Below, one piece after another: positions 37,347 to 47,400 of a stretch of 59,606 nucleotides of DNA. The notes under the pieces are model-generated. The model did not search any database. It was not told where the DNA came from and worked only from the letters and a program-made list of their open reading frames with translations. Position 1 is the first letter of the stretch. Every line of letters begins with the position of its first letter. The translations under genes and the position numbers were made by a program. The stretch spans positions 1-59,606 of the forward strand of contig JAUYAK010000106.1 of NCBI GenBank assembly GCA_030693515.1, written 5' to 3'. The stretch is from Opitutaceae bacterium. Its GTDB lineage: Bacteria > Verrucomicrobiota > Verrucomicrobiia > Opitutales > Opitutaceae.

Positions 37347-38137
37347 TCGTCGCGCTGATCGACAACGGCTCGCTCGAACCCGCTGCGCACCGGAATCTCC
37401 GTGCGGTCGCCGCCGCGTTGGCGAAGGTCACGGGCACGGCGGTCCACCCCGTCTCCTGGAAACACAGCGACCGGATCGACGCAGCCGCGCTCGACGGCCC
37501 GCCCGCGTGGACCTTGGCGCCCTTCGTCCGGGCCATGCACGCGCTCGGCCAGCGCGAATTCATCTTCGTTCCTTTCTTCATCAGCCCCCAAGGCGCGATC
37601 GGGTCCGCGCTGCGCGCCGATCTGGAGCGACGTCAAACCGAGCTCGGCGGGTTCGATTTCGCATTTACGCACGGGCTCGCCGACTCCGAGACGATTCCCT
37701 CCATCGTGGCCGCGCGCATCCGCGAAACCCTCACAGCCAGGCCGCCCGCCCGCCTGCCGGTCGTGCTCGTCGATCACGGAGGTCCCTCGGCGGCTTCCGC
37801 CACGCTGCGCGATCGGCTCGCGGATCGCGTGCGCGCGCTCCTCGGCCACGAAATCGCCTCGGTCACACCCGCGTCGATGGAAGGCGCCCACCCGCCACTC
37901 TTGGGCGACATCCTGCGCACGCCCGGCTTCGCCGCTAGCGATGTAATCGTGGCGCCGCTGTTTCTTTCCCCGGGCCGGCACGCCGGGCCTGAGGGTGACA
38001 TCGCCCGCATCTGCGCCGACTCCCCCGCCCGCTGCCACGTCGCGGCGCTCGTGGGCACGCACCCCCTGGCCATCGACGCGCTTGCCGTTGCACTGCGTGA
38101 ATATCTTTCCACGCTTCCGGTCCCAATTTCCGCATGA
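37343..38137 (+). CDS. Sirohydrochlorin ferrochelatase, CbiX-like with two half-domains
   Basis: A 264-residue class II chelatase built from two CbiX-type halves. The second half is intact: LVDHGGPSA with the metal-binding histidine and VAPLFLSPGRHAGPEGD with the second histidine. In the first half the corresponding positions read LIDNGSLEP and VPFFISPQGAIGS, so both histidines are lost and it is probably structural. It should insert Fe2+ into sirohydrochlorin to make siroheme for NirA and CysI. The gene is coupled by ATGA overlaps to cobA upstream and cysI downstream. Confidence 0.85.
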   Translation: MIVALIDNGSLEPAAHRNLRAVAAALAKVTGTAVHPVSWKHSDRIDAAALDGPPAWTLAPFVRAMHALGQREFIFVPFFISPQGAIGSALRADLERRQTELGGFDFAFTHGLADSETIPSIVAARIRETLTARPPARLPVVLVDHGGPSAASATLRDRLADRVRALLGHEIASVTPASMEGAHPPLLGDILRTPGFAASDVIVAPLFLSPGRHAGPEGDIARICADSPARCHVAALVGTHPLAIDALAVALREYLSTLPVPISA

Positions 38138-39894
38138 GTTCCACGCCCGCCACCGCCACACCCGCCAAGCCGCTGCACAAAAACGAGCAGCTCAAGGCCG
38201 GGAGCAATTTCCTCCGCGGCCACATACTCCGCGATCTCGCCGATCACTCGACCGGCACCATCACCGAGGAAAGCGGCCAGCTCACGAAATTCCACGGCAT
38301 CTACGCGCAGGACGACCGCGATCTGCGCAACCAGCGGCGCAAGGAGAACAAGGAAAAAGCCTTCTCCTTCATGGCGCGCATCCGCGTGCCCGGCGGCGTC
38401 TGCACCCCCGGCCAGTGGCTCGCGCTCGACCGCCTCTCCGACGATCACGCCAACGGCACGCTCAAGCTCACCACGCGCCAGGCGTTCCAATTCCACGGCA
38501 TCCTCAAGGGCGATCTCTGGCGCACAATCAATGGCGTCAACAAGGCGCTGCTCGACACCATCGCCGCGTGCGGCGACGTGAATCGCAACGTCATGTGCAA
38601 TCCCAACCCGGAGCAGTCCGAACTGCACGCCGAGGTTTACGCCGTCACCAAGGCCATCAGCGAGCACCTCCTCCCCCGTTCGCGCGCCTACCACGAACTC
38701 TGGGTCGGCGACGAACTCGTCGCCGGCGGCGAACCCGAGGCCGAGCCGATCTACGGCAGCACGTATCTGCCGCGGAAATTCAAGATCGTCGTCGCGGTGC
38801 CGCCCTCGAACGACGTGGACATCTACGCCCACGACCTCGGCTACATCGCGATCACCGATGCGGCCGGAAAACTGATCGGTTTCAACGTCACCGTCGGCGG
38901 CGGCCTCGGCATGTCGCACAACCAAATCGACACGTTTCCCCGCATCGCCGATGTGATGGGTTTTTGCACCGTCAAGCAGGCCATCGAAGTCGCCGAGAAA
39001 GTCGTGATGGTCCAGCGCGACTATGGCGACCGCACGGAGCGCAAGCACGCGCGCCTCAAATACACCATCGAGGATCGCGGGCTCGCGTGGTTCCGCAGCG
39101 AAGTGGAGGCGCGCCTCGGCTACCGGCTCGGTGCCCCGCGCGCGTTCAAGTTCACCCACACCGGCGATCGCTACGGCTGGGTGGAGAGCCACGACGGCCG
39201 CTCGCACTTCACGCTCTTCCTCATGAGTGGACGGGTGCGCGACGACGCGACCTACAAACTCAAGACCGCCCTCCGCGATATCGCCCTCGCGCACAAGGGA
39301 GACTTCCGCCTCACCGCCAACCAGAACCTGATCATCGCCAACATCGCGCCGGCCGACCGACCGCAAATCGAGGCGCTGCTGCGCAAGCACAAGCTCGACA
39401 CCGCCAACGACGCCTCGGGCCTCAAGCTCAACGCCATGTCGTGCGTCGCGCTGCCCACCTGCGGCCTCGCCCTCGCGGAGAGCGAACGCTATCTGCCGGA
39501 ACTCGTGCAACTGCTCGAGGCCGAATTCGAGGCCGCCGGCCTGCGCCACGACGAGGTCACGCTCCGCATCACCGGCTGCCCCAACGGCTGCGGCCGCCCC
39601 TATCTCGCCGAGATCGGCTTCGTCGGCAAATCGCCCGGCAAATACAACATCTACCTCGGCGCCGCCTTCAACGGCTCCCGCCTCAACACGCTGTTCAAGG
39701 CCAATGTCCCCGAGACCGAAATCGTCGCGCTGCTCGGCCCGATCATCCGGCGTTTCGCGACCGAGCGGCGGGAAGGCGAACGTTTCGGCGATTTCACGAT
39801 CCGCGCAGGCTACGTCACGCCCACGCTCACGCCGCAGGATTTCCACGAGGCCAAGGCCGCGAAACCCGCGGCCCCCACCACCGCTGCGACCTGA
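38134..39894 (+). CDS. cysI: Sulfite reductase hemoprotein (beta) subunit
   Basis: A 586-residue siroheme enzyme that reduces sulfite to sulfide. The cluster/siroheme cysteines are C437 and C443 (CVALPTC) and C482 and C486 (GCPNGC), at nearly the same positions as in E. coli CysI. GSNFLRGHI, LTTRQAFQFHG and NVMCNPNP are family blocks. Electrons normally come from the flavoprotein CysJ; no cysJ is adjacent, and the only candidate in the window is the diflavin reductase of the nitrate operon. It ends the cobA-chelatase-cysI operon and is followed by a strong terminator. Confidence 0.95.
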   Translation: MSSTPATATPAKPLHKNEQLKAGSNFLRGHILRDLADHSTGTITEESGQLTKFHGIYAQDDRDLRNQRRKENKEKAFSFMARIRVPGGVCTPGQWLALDRLSDDHANGTLKLTTRQAFQFHGILKGDLWRTINGVNKALLDTIAACGDVNRNVMCNPNPEQSELHAEVYAVTKAISEHLLPRSRAYHELWVGDELVAGGEPEAEPIYGSTYLPRKFKIVVAVPPSNDVDIYAHDLGYIAITDAAGKLIGFNVTVGGGLGMSHNQIDTFPRIADVMGFCTVKQAIEVAEKVVMVQRDYGDRTERKHARLKYTIEDRGLAWFRSEVEARLGYRLGAPRAFKFTHTGDRYGWVESHDGRSHFTLFLMSGRVRDDATYKLKTALRDIALAHKGDFRLTANQNLIIANIAPADRPQIEALLRKHKLDTANDASGLKLNAMSCVALPTCGLALAESERYLPELVQLLEAEFEAAGLRHDEVTLRITGCPNGCGRPYLAEIGFVGKSPGKYNIYLGAAFNGSRLNTLFKANVPETEIVALLGPIIRRFATERREGERFGDFTIRAGYVTPTLTPQDFHEAKAAKPAAPTTAAT

Positions 39895-39925
39895 GGGTCG
39901 CCTCGGCAGGGTTGCAAAAGAAAGA

Positions 39926-39964
39926 GGGCGGACCGCCTACCCCTAAGCGGTCCGCCCATTACTT
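39926..39964 (+). terminator. Terminator after cysI
   Basis: An 11-bp perfect stem (GGGCGGACCGC at 39926-39936 pairing with GCGGTCCGCCC at 39947-39957) with a 10-base loop. Purine-rich AAAAGAAAGA precedes it and ATTACTTTCTT follows, so the helix can extend and the 3' side is T-rich. It would end the cobA operon and could also work for the minus-strand gene at 40067. Confidence 0.8.
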
Positions 39965-40066
39965 TCTTACTTACCCCAATTCTCAACCGCTAAGCGGATG
40001 AGAAAATCTTTCGTGGCCTACGAAACATAGGTCCGCCAAATGTTCCAACGCCCGGCGACGATTTTT

Positions 40067-40378
40067 CTACGGATGCGGCAAATCGGCGGTTTTCCGCTTG
40101 GGCCGGGGCTCCGTCCACAACCGCAGGAGCAGTTCTGCCAAGTTCTTCATGCTGGTCCGGGCGAGCCCCTCATTCGCCGCCGCAGCCTTGAACGCGGCCA
40201 CCACCGCACTTCGCTCCAAGTAGTATCGCCACAATTGCGGCTCGACAAAATCCACCGCAAGTCGCTCATCTCCAGCATCCCGCAGTATCTTTTGAAACTT
40301 TTCCTGCCAGTAGTGTCTCTCGTCTTGATGACGTTGCAAATAATCGAACACGCGCTGCTCGCACCGGTTAAGGCTCAT
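40067..40378 (-). CDS. Small protein of unknown function
   Basis: A 103-residue, charged, mostly helical protein with no signal peptide or membrane segment; I do not recognise it. It is rich in arginine, glutamate and aromatic residues (CEQRVFDYLQRHQDERHYW, EPQLWRYYLER), ends with a basic KRKTADLPHP tail, and has a base composition less GC-rich than its neighbours. It is an isolated gene between the cysI terminator and a divergent coiled-coil gene. A regulatory or nucleic-acid-associated role is possible but unsupported. Confidence 0.6.
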   Translation of the reverse strand: MSLNRCEQRVFDYLQRHQDERHYWQEKFQKILRDAGDERLAVDFVEPQLWRYYLERSAVVAAFKAAAANEGLARTSMKNLAELLLRLWTEPRPKRKTADLPHP

Positions 40379-40506
40379 GCCGCCACCGTGGGCGGCGTGA
40401 TTCGGAAAACAACCGCAAACGTCCCGGCCGCCTGCGTGCCGTAGTTTTTCCGTCAGTTACGCCTAGCGATCCCTCACCACACACACAACCGACAACCCTT
40501 CCTTCC

Positions 40507-41373
40507 ATGCTACAAAAATTCAAAGAGCAGCTCCCTGCCGTCATTCTCACCGCGTTGCTCGTCATCGCGGGCGCCTTCTGGCTCCACCAGCAGACCGTCA
40601 GCCAGATGGCTGCCAAGCAGCAGGCCGAATTTGCGCCGCTGCGCGACTCCAACGACGCGCTCCGCGCCGCTTCCGAGGAGAACCGCAAGCAGATCGAGTC
40701 CACCAACAAGTTGCTCCGCGACGCCATCGCGAAGCGCGAGTCCGACATGTTCCGCACTGACGAAGAAGTCCAGAAGCTCAACACCGAGCGCATGGATGCT
40801 CTCGCTGAAGCGATCGCCAAGAAGGTCCAACCCTACAATCCGCTCCCCAAGTCCGCCGAAGAGGCCGAGAAGCAGCAGAACGAACAGGTCGACCGCGTCT
40901 CCGGCCGCCTCGCCGATCGCATCCAGCCCATCCTGAGCGAAATGTCCAAGGACCAAAATCTCACCCGCGAAGCCATCGTCTCCTACAGCAACCGCATCTC
41001 CGATCAGGTGGGCAGCGTCCTCACCGCGGAACTCGCGAAAAACCAGCAGCTGAACAACAATCTTCAGCGCACCCAGGCCGCCGCGCAGGATGCGATGAAG
41101 CTCTCCCAAGAGATCACCGCCCTCTACCTCAGCTCCTTCAAGGATCAGGGCCTTATCACCCGCCTCCTCACCCTCCCGGCCAACGTCGTGCGCGATGCCG
41201 CCAGCCTCAGCATCGTCACCAGCAGCGACCGCAAGAAAATCGAGGAGCAACTCGTCGCCCGCATGAAGGAGATCGAAAGCCGCCTCAGCGAACTCCACGC
41301 ACAGGCACCTGTCGCCGCTGCGACCGTGACCCACGCCTCACCCACCCGGCCCAAGACAGCCGCGACGCCCTAA
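40507..41373 (+). CDS. Membrane-anchored coiled-coil protein of unknown function
   Basis: A 288-residue protein with one N-terminal membrane helix (AVILTALLVIAGAFWL, about 10-25) followed by long heptad-rich helices: DSNDALRAASEENRKQIEST, KLNTERMDALAEAIAKKV, and a C-terminal KKIEEQLVARMKEIESRLSEL. The tail is alanine/threonine/proline-rich. The single start helix without a cleavage site suggests an inner-membrane anchor with the coiled coil in the periplasm or cytoplasm. It might serve in envelope organisation; the family is not recognised. It ends at a strong bidirectional terminator. Confidence 0.75.
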   Translation: MLQKFKEQLPAVILTALLVIAGAFWLHQQTVSQMAAKQQAEFAPLRDSNDALRAASEENRKQIESTNKLLRDAIAKRESDMFRTDEEVQKLNTERMDALAEAIAKKVQPYNPLPKSAEEAEKQQNEQVDRVSGRLADRIQPILSEMSKDQNLTREAIVSYSNRISDQVGSVLTAELAKNQQLNNNLQRTQAAAQDAMKLSQEITALYLSSFKDQGLITRLLTLPANVVRDAASLSIVTSSDRKKIEEQLVARMKEIESRLSELHAQAPVAAATVTHASPTRPKTAATP

Positions 41374-41413
41374 AGGCCCAACGATCCGACACCAAGCCCC
41401 GGCCTTCCACCCC

Positions 41414-41445
41414 GCCACGCGAGCCCCGGCTCGCGTGGCTTTTTT
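41414..41445 (+). terminator. Rho-independent terminator between convergent genes
   Basis: A perfect 12-bp stem (GCCACGCGAGCC and GGCTCGCGTGGC) with a 2-base loop ends in six T residues at 41440-41445. It lies between the coiled-coil gene and the convergent acid phosphatase gene and is the clearest intrinsic terminator in the window. Confidence 0.92.
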
Positions 41446-41453
41446 GCGCCCGC

Positions 41454-42164
41454 CTATTCCGAAAGATAGAACGGATTCGGCAGCTTAAACGTCCGCTCCG
41501 CATATCCCCCCGCCAGATCGCTCGCCTGATCACCGAGGTTGGCGATGATCGCGCGGCCTCCGGCTGCAAGCCGGGCGCGCACTGCGGTCTTGAACTCCGC
41601 GTTGCTGCGCCGGTCGTCATCTGGCCGGCAGATCAGCACGGCAAAGTCGCCGCACCCGATCGCGTGGAGATTCTTTTCCGTCGCGACCCGCGCCCGCTCT
41701 GGCCGTCCGGTCAGGAAAACCACCTCCACCCCCAGCCGCCGCGCCACCTGAAACACCTCGCGCACCGGCTCGTGCGCCGGCGCATTCGCAGCCTCGACCC
41801 AGCGGTCCCATTCGCGGTGCACGTAGCCGAAATCCATCGCGGTCAGGTAGGGCCAGTTGTCGAGCAACGTCTCATCAAGGTCGAAGACCACCGTGAGCTT
41901 CACCCCGCCGGCCTTCGCCCGCTGCTCCACCCAAGCTTGCGCCTGCGCGGCCACGGCCGCGATTTCCCGGCGATAGGCGCCGCTCTCGACGTAAGCCTTC
42001 AGCTCCTGTTTGTGCGGAAAGAGATTCGCCGGCTCGCGCAGCGCCGTCGCACAGCCGGCCAGTGCCAATACCGCAATAATGGGCAGGGCGCGGATCCCGT
42101 TCCGCGCTGCGGCGGCCAGCGGCGTAGCCGCCCGACCACGAGTTGCATCCTCATCAGCCCTCAT
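41454..42164 (-). CDS. HAD-family acid phosphatase lipoprotein
   Basis: A 236-residue class B/IIIB acid phosphatase. The N-terminus is basic and then hydrophobic, with lipobox LALAGC, so the protein is probably an envelope lipoprotein. HAD motifs: [10 protein letters not shown] (nucleophile and acid/base aspartates), VVFLTGRP (motif II) and [11 protein letters not shown] (motif IV). It may release phosphate from nucleotides or other esters outside the cytoplasm; lipoprotein e(P4) is the best-known relative. Its ATG overlaps the gltX stop (ATGA), an unusual operon partner for a tRNA synthetase. Confidence 0.87.
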   Translation of the reverse strand: MRADEDATRGRAATPLAAAARNGIRALPIIAVLALAGCATALREPANLFPHKQELKAYVESGAYRREIAAVAAQAQAWVEQRAKAGGVKLTVVFDLDETLLDNWPYLTAMDFGYVHREWDRWVEAANAPAHEPVREVFQVARRLGVEVVFLTGRPERARVATEKNLHAIGCGDFAVLICRPDDDRRSNAEFKTAVRARLAAGGRAIIANLGDQASDLAGGYAERTFKLPNPFYLSE

Positions 42165-43561
42165 GGCTGCGCGCCCGCGAGAAACCGCTCGATCCGCGCT
42201 TTCACCCGCTCCCGACCGAGCACGCGGAAGATCGCCGTGATGCTCGGGCCCGCATTGGTCCCGGTGACAGCGAGGCGCGTCACCGCCTGGTAGTCGCCGA
42301 AGCCGAGGCCCTTTTCCGCCGCGAGTTTCTTAATCGCCTCCTCGATGGCGGCGTCGCTGGAAAAATCCATCGTCGGCAGTGCCGCGATGATCTCGGCGAG
42401 ACGCGCCTTGGGATCGCCCTTGGCCATGACCTTTTCCTTCACCTTGGCATCAATGACGAAATCCTCGGTGAAGAAATACGCGGTGTAGGCCGCGAGTTCG
42501 TCCACCGATTTGATCTTCGGCTGGGCGAGCAGCATGATCTCACGGAAATAGTTTTCGTTCGCCATCACCGCCGCGCCGTTGGGCTGCGTCGCGAAGAAAG
42601 CCTTAGCCAGGGCCACAAACGTCTCCGCCGGCTGCTCCAGCAGGTAGGTCATGTTGAGGTGCGCGAGTTTTTTTCCGTCGAACTTCGCGTTCGACTGGTT
42701 CACGGCCGGCAGGTCAAAGAGCCGCACGATTTCCGCGATGGACATCTTCTCGCGGTCGTCGCCGGGGTTCCAGCCGAGCAGCGAGAGGTAGTTCACCAGT
42801 GCTTCGGGCAGAAAGTGCCGCTGCTGGTATTCCTCGATGAGTGCGCCCTTGTCGCGCTTGCTCATCTTGCCCTGCCCCATCTCCGGCGACTTCAGGATGA
42901 GCGGAATGTGCGCGAAGGCGGGCGGCGTCACCCCGAAGCCTTCGTAGAGTCGCACGTGTTTGCTCGTGTTCGAGAGGTGGTCCTCGCCGCGGATGATGTG
43001 CGAGACCTTCATCTCGATGTCGTCGACGACATTCACGAAATGGAAAACAGGATTCCCGTCCGAACGGAAAATGACGAAGTCCTCGTCCTCCATCCGCTCC
43101 ACGCGCCCACGGATCTGATCGTCGATCACCACCGGGTCGCACTTCACCTTTTCGACCTCCTTCTTCCGGTGGTCGTCGAAGACCCGGTAGCGCTCACCGA
43201 GCAGCTTGAACCACACCGCGCCGTCCTTTTCGTAGGCCCGGCCGCTCGCGAGTAGCTTTTGCTTGTAAGCCTCGTAGATCGCCCCGCGCTGGCTCTGGCG
43301 GTAGGGGCCGAACGCGCCGCGCTCGCCGTTGCCGTCGGGATTCGGACCCTCGTCCCAGTCGAGCCCGAGCCACGTCATGCTCTCGTAGATCAGTTTCAGG
43401 AACGCCTCGCTGTTGCGCTCCTTGTCCGTGTCTTCGATGCGCAGGATGAACGCCCCGCCCGTGTGGCGCGCGTAGAGCCAGTTGAACAGCGCCGTGCGGG
43501 CGCTGCCGATGTGGAAGAACCCCGTGGGACTGGGCGCGAAACGGACGCGGACGGATGACAT
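42161..43561 (-). CDS. gltX: Glutamyl-tRNA synthetase
   Basis: A 466-residue class I synthetase that charges tRNA-Glu. The HIGH motif is FHIGS (16-20) after RFAPSPTG, and the KMSKS motif is KMSKR beginning at K232. [10 protein letters not shown] and [14 protein letters not shown] are family blocks. The ATG at 43561 puts the conserved [10 protein letters not shown] at residues 5-14; upstream extension in frame lacks support. Length is normal. It diverges from the M14 peptidase gene 62 bp away. Confidence 0.96.
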   Translation of the reverse strand: MSSVRVRFAPSPTGFFHIGSARTALFNWLYARHTGGAFILRIEDTDKERNSEAFLKLIYESMTWLGLDWDEGPNPDGNGERGAFGPYRQSQRGAIYEAYKQKLLASGRAYEKDGAVWFKLLGERYRVFDDHRKKEVEKVKCDPVVIDDQIRGRVERMEDEDFVIFRSDGNPVFHFVNVVDDIEMKVSHIIRGEDHLSNTSKHVRLYEGFGVTPPAFAHIPLILKSPEMGQGKMSKRDKGALIEEYQQRHFLPEALVNYLSLLGWNPGDDREKMSIAEIVRLFDLPAVNQSNAKFDGKKLAHLNMTYLLEQPAETFVALAKAFFATQPNGAAVMANENYFREIMLLAQPKIKSVDELAAYTAYFFTEDFVIDAKVKEKVMAKGDPKARLAEIIAALPTMDFSSDAAIEEAIKKLAAEKGLGFGDYQAVTRLAVTGTNAGPSITAIFRVLGRERVKARIERFLAGAQP

Positions 43562-43623
43562 GGAAGCGTGGTGCGGAAGATGAAACGCGGTGACAAACGC
43601 CACCGAAACGAAAGGGTGATTCC

Positions 43624-44400
43624 GTGCATTCCAGCGCACCTGTCAAAGACTCCTTCCCGCCGCCCGCCGAGCTCGCGATGCGCCTCGAAGCGGCCGCGCA
43701 GGCGCAGGGGTTTCAGGTGGATCGCTTTGGCACCGCCGGAGGCGTGCCCCTGCTGGGGCTCGCACGGCGCCCCGGCGGGACAAAACCCAATATTTATCTC
43801 TCGGCCGGCATCCACGGCGACGAGCCGGCGCCCCCGCTTGCACTGCTCGATTGGCTGGAGCGCGGCTGGTTCGACGAACGCGCGGCGTGGCACCTCTGCC
43901 CCCTGCTCAATCCCACCGGCTTCACGCACGGCACGCGGAACAATGCCGACGACGTGGACCTCAACCGCGATTTCAAGTCGCCGCGCACGGCTGAGATTCG
44001 CGGCCATGTCGCGTGGCTCGAGCGCCAGCCGGCCTTCGACCTCGCGATTTGCCTGCACGAGGATTGGGAGGCCGGCGGCTTCTACCTCTACGAGCTCAAC
44101 GCCCTCGACTTGCCCAGCCCCGCGCGCGCCATGCTCGCCGCCGTCTCAACCATCTGCCCTATCGAGCCGGCAGCCGTGATCGACGGCCGGCCGACCGACG
44201 AGCCCGGCATCATCCGGCCCGTCGCCGATCCGCTACTGCGCGACATGTGGCCCGAGTCGATTTTTCTCCGGCACCACCACGCCCGCCTCGGCTACACTCT
44301 CGAGTCGCCCTCGGCGCTGCCCCTGCCCAAGCGCATCGCGGTTTTGCAACACGCTGTCGCCGCCGCGGTCGAAGCCACCGTCCTTCGCCCCTTCGAATAG
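43624..44400 (+). CDS. M14-family zinc peptidase (MpaA/succinylglutamate desuccinylase-like)
   Basis: A 258-residue zinc carboxypeptidase. GIHGDEP supplies the first zinc histidine and glutamate and CLHEDWE the later histidine; [22 protein letters not shown] is the substrate-contacting asparagine-arginine region, and TLESPS near the end supplies the general-base glutamate. The short size fits the cytosolic MpaA subgroup, which trims murein peptides, rather than secreted carboxypeptidases. The start is GTG at 43624; no ATG precedes the fold. Confidence 0.82.
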   Translation: MHSSAPVKDSFPPPAELAMRLEAAAQAQGFQVDRFGTAGGVPLLGLARRPGGTKPNIYLSAGIHGDEPAPPLALLDWLERGWFDERAAWHLCPLLNPTGFTHGTRNNADDVDLNRDFKSPRTAEIRGHVAWLERQPAFDLAICLHEDWEAGGFYLYELNALDLPSPARAMLAAVSTICPIEPAAVIDGRPTDEPGIIRPVADPLLRDMWPESIFLRHHHARLGYTLESPSALPLPKRIAVLQHAVAAAVEATVLRPFE

Positions 44401-44457
44401 GCTTGGGAGGTTGCGCTCGCGCCACCGCCCGACAAGCTGACACCAGCTTTCGCCGTT

Positions 44458-47400
44458 ATGAAAAAAATCAAGATCACCGCTCTCGTCCTCGGCTCCCTGT
44501 GCGCGCTCGTCGTCATCGCGGTGGTGCTCGCGCTCAACTCCGCCGTGCAAACGTGGGCCGTGCGCAAGGCAGTCGCCGGCCAGCCCGGCACCAAAGTCGA
44601 GGTCTCACGCGTCAGCGCGGGTTTCTCCGCCGCCGAGGTGAACGATTTCCAGTTCGAGCAGGACGGCATGATCGTCACGGCGAAGGGCGTGAGCGCAAAA
44701 TACTCGGCGTGGGATTTTCTCCTCAGCCGCCGCGTCAACGCCGACAGCGTCACCGTCGATGACCTCGTGGTCGATCTGCGCAAGGCGCAGGCGCCCGTCT
44801 CGACTGAAAAAACACCCGCCACGACTGAGTCGGCCGCGAAGCCCACGCCCTTCGACGGCCTGCTCAAGCAGCTCCAATTCGCGTTCGATGTCCGCGTCGG
44901 CACGATCGATGTCAAAGGCCGCGCGCTCCTGCCCGACGATCAGACGGTGGTCTTCAATCTCAAAGGCGCGCGCATCGAGACCGGCCAGCAGGGCAACCTC
45001 GAGTGGACCGTAGACTTTGCCGACACCAAGGTCGGGGCCGCGCTCAAGACCCTGCGCACCACGGGCACCCTCGCTGTCCGCATCACACCCGACCGCCGCA
45101 TCGATCTCATCGCGATTGAGGGCACCGCCGCCGCGCTCGGGCCGAAGATCCCCGCCGAGCAATTCCGCCTCAATGTCCGCGCCGAACAGTCCAAGGCCGG
45201 CGGCGACGAAAATTACGCGATCAACCTCGGCCTGGTGCGCGGCGCCACCATCGAGCCACTCCTGAAAATCGCCGCCGCCTGGACCGCCGCCGCCCGTGAA
45301 ATCGCCGGCACATGGGAGCTCGGCATCCGCAACGAGCAGCTCGCCGCCCTCTTCTCCGGCCTAGGCCTCCCCGAGATCGCCGCCGATGGCACGGGGAAGT
45401 TCGCCGTGAAGCCCGACACCACCGCCGCCACCGCCAGCGGTCGCCTTACCGCCCGCGCCTCGCAGTTGCAAAAACTCTCTCCGGAACTCGCGGCCATCGG
45501 CTCCATGCAACTCACGTCGCGCTTCGACGGTGCACTGGCCGACAACGTCGCGCGCCTCGACACACTCGACCTCGACATCACCGCCGCCGACGGCCGCAAG
45601 TTCGCCCAGATCGCCCTGCTCCAGAAGGTGAGCTTCAGCCTCAAGGATCAGCGCCTCACCCTCGCCGATCCCAGGGCCGAGGCTGCGCGCCTCTCCATCC
45701 AGGCGCTGCCGCTCGCGTGGGCGCAGCCGTGGCTCAAGGGTCTCGTGATCGAGAGCGGCGATCTCTCGGAAGTGTCAGCGATCGAAGCCGAGCCGGATGG
45801 GAGCCGCGTGCGCATTCGCGCGATCGAGCCGCTCGTGCTGCACAACGTCACGATCCGCGACGCGCAAAAAAAGCTCCTCGTCGATCGCGTCACGCTCTCC
45901 GTGCGCCCGTCGCTCGACTACTCCGCGACCAAAGTCACCGCCCAGCTCGCCGCGCTTTCCATCACCATGCCGGCCGGCGATTCCGTTTCGGGCACGTTCA
46001 GCACTGAGATCACGAATCTCGCCACCACCCCCATCGTCGCCTTCAGCGGCCAGCTGCAGGCCAAGCTCGTTTCCGCCCATCAACCCTACCTGCCCGCCGG
46101 CTTTGATCCCGGTCCGCTCACGATCGCCAACACGATCGAAGGTCGCCTTGAGGGGAAAACTCTTCAGCTCGCCCAAGCCTCGTCCACCGTGACGCGCGAG
46201 GGCGGCGCGCTGCTCTCCGCGATTGAGTTGCTGCAATCCGTGCGCGTCGATCTGACGGCGCTCACCTTCGCCGTCGCCACGCCGACCGCCACTGCGGCGC
46301 GCGTGCGCCTCGGCGAGGTGCCGTTCGCGTGGGGCGAGGCCTTCGTGCCCAAGTCGAAATTTTCCGGCAGCTTCACCGGCGCCACCCTGGAGGTCACGAT
46401 GCGCTCCGCCGATGATCTCACGATCGCGACCACCGCCCCCATCGCCGTGCGCGGTGCCAGCGTGACGCTCGACGGGAAACCCCAGGTGCAGTCGCTCGAT
46501 CTCTCCGCCAGTTTCTCCGCCACCAAGCGCGGCGACACCGTGAGCTACGACCTCAAGAAAGTGGACGTGCGCCAAGGCGACACCGCCCTCGCCACGCTCG
46601 CCGTTGCCGGCGAAGCCACACTCGCGCCCAAGTTCACGGCCTCCGCCAAGGGCCGCCTCGAAGCCGATGTCGCCGCGCTCATGAAGCAGCCCGCGCTCGC
46701 CGAGTATAGCACCCTCTCACGCGGCCAGCTGACGACGACCTTTGAGGCATCCCTCGCGGACAATACCGACGCCAAGCTCTCGCTCTCCGCCAAGAACCTT
46801 GTCGCCAAACAGGACAACCGCGTGCTCGGCGATCTCGATCTCACCCTGCGCGCCAATGTGAAAGCCGACGGCAGCGGCACGGTCGTCCTTCCGCTCACCC
46901 TCACCAGCGCCGCGCGGAAATCCGACGTCACGGTCGACGGCACTTTCGGCAAAGCCTCAGACGGCCGCACGTTTCTCTTCACCGGTAAAATCACCGGCGA
47001 TCAGATCGTCGTGGACGATTTCATGCCGCTCGCTGCGCTCGCGCCAGCCTCCTCCCCCGCGCAAACCGCGCCCGCCGCCCGCCCCGGCACCACCGTAGTC
47101 CGCGCCCCATCGCCGGCCACGCGCCCCGCCAATGCACCCGCGCCGCCACGCAACACCACGCGCGACACGCAGCCGTTCTGGAAAGGCGTGAATGGAAAAC
47201 TCGAACTCGACCTTAAGCGCGTGCTCTACGGCGCCGAAGCCGAAATTACCGCCATCCTCGGCAGCACGACCATCACCGACAGCAAGCTCGCGCTCGATAG
47301 CCTCAGTGGCCGTTTCAAGGGCACGCCGTTCAAGCTCGCCGCCGGCGTGGGATTCTCCGCCTCGCAGCCCAAGCCCTACACGCTCGACGCCACCGTCGAT

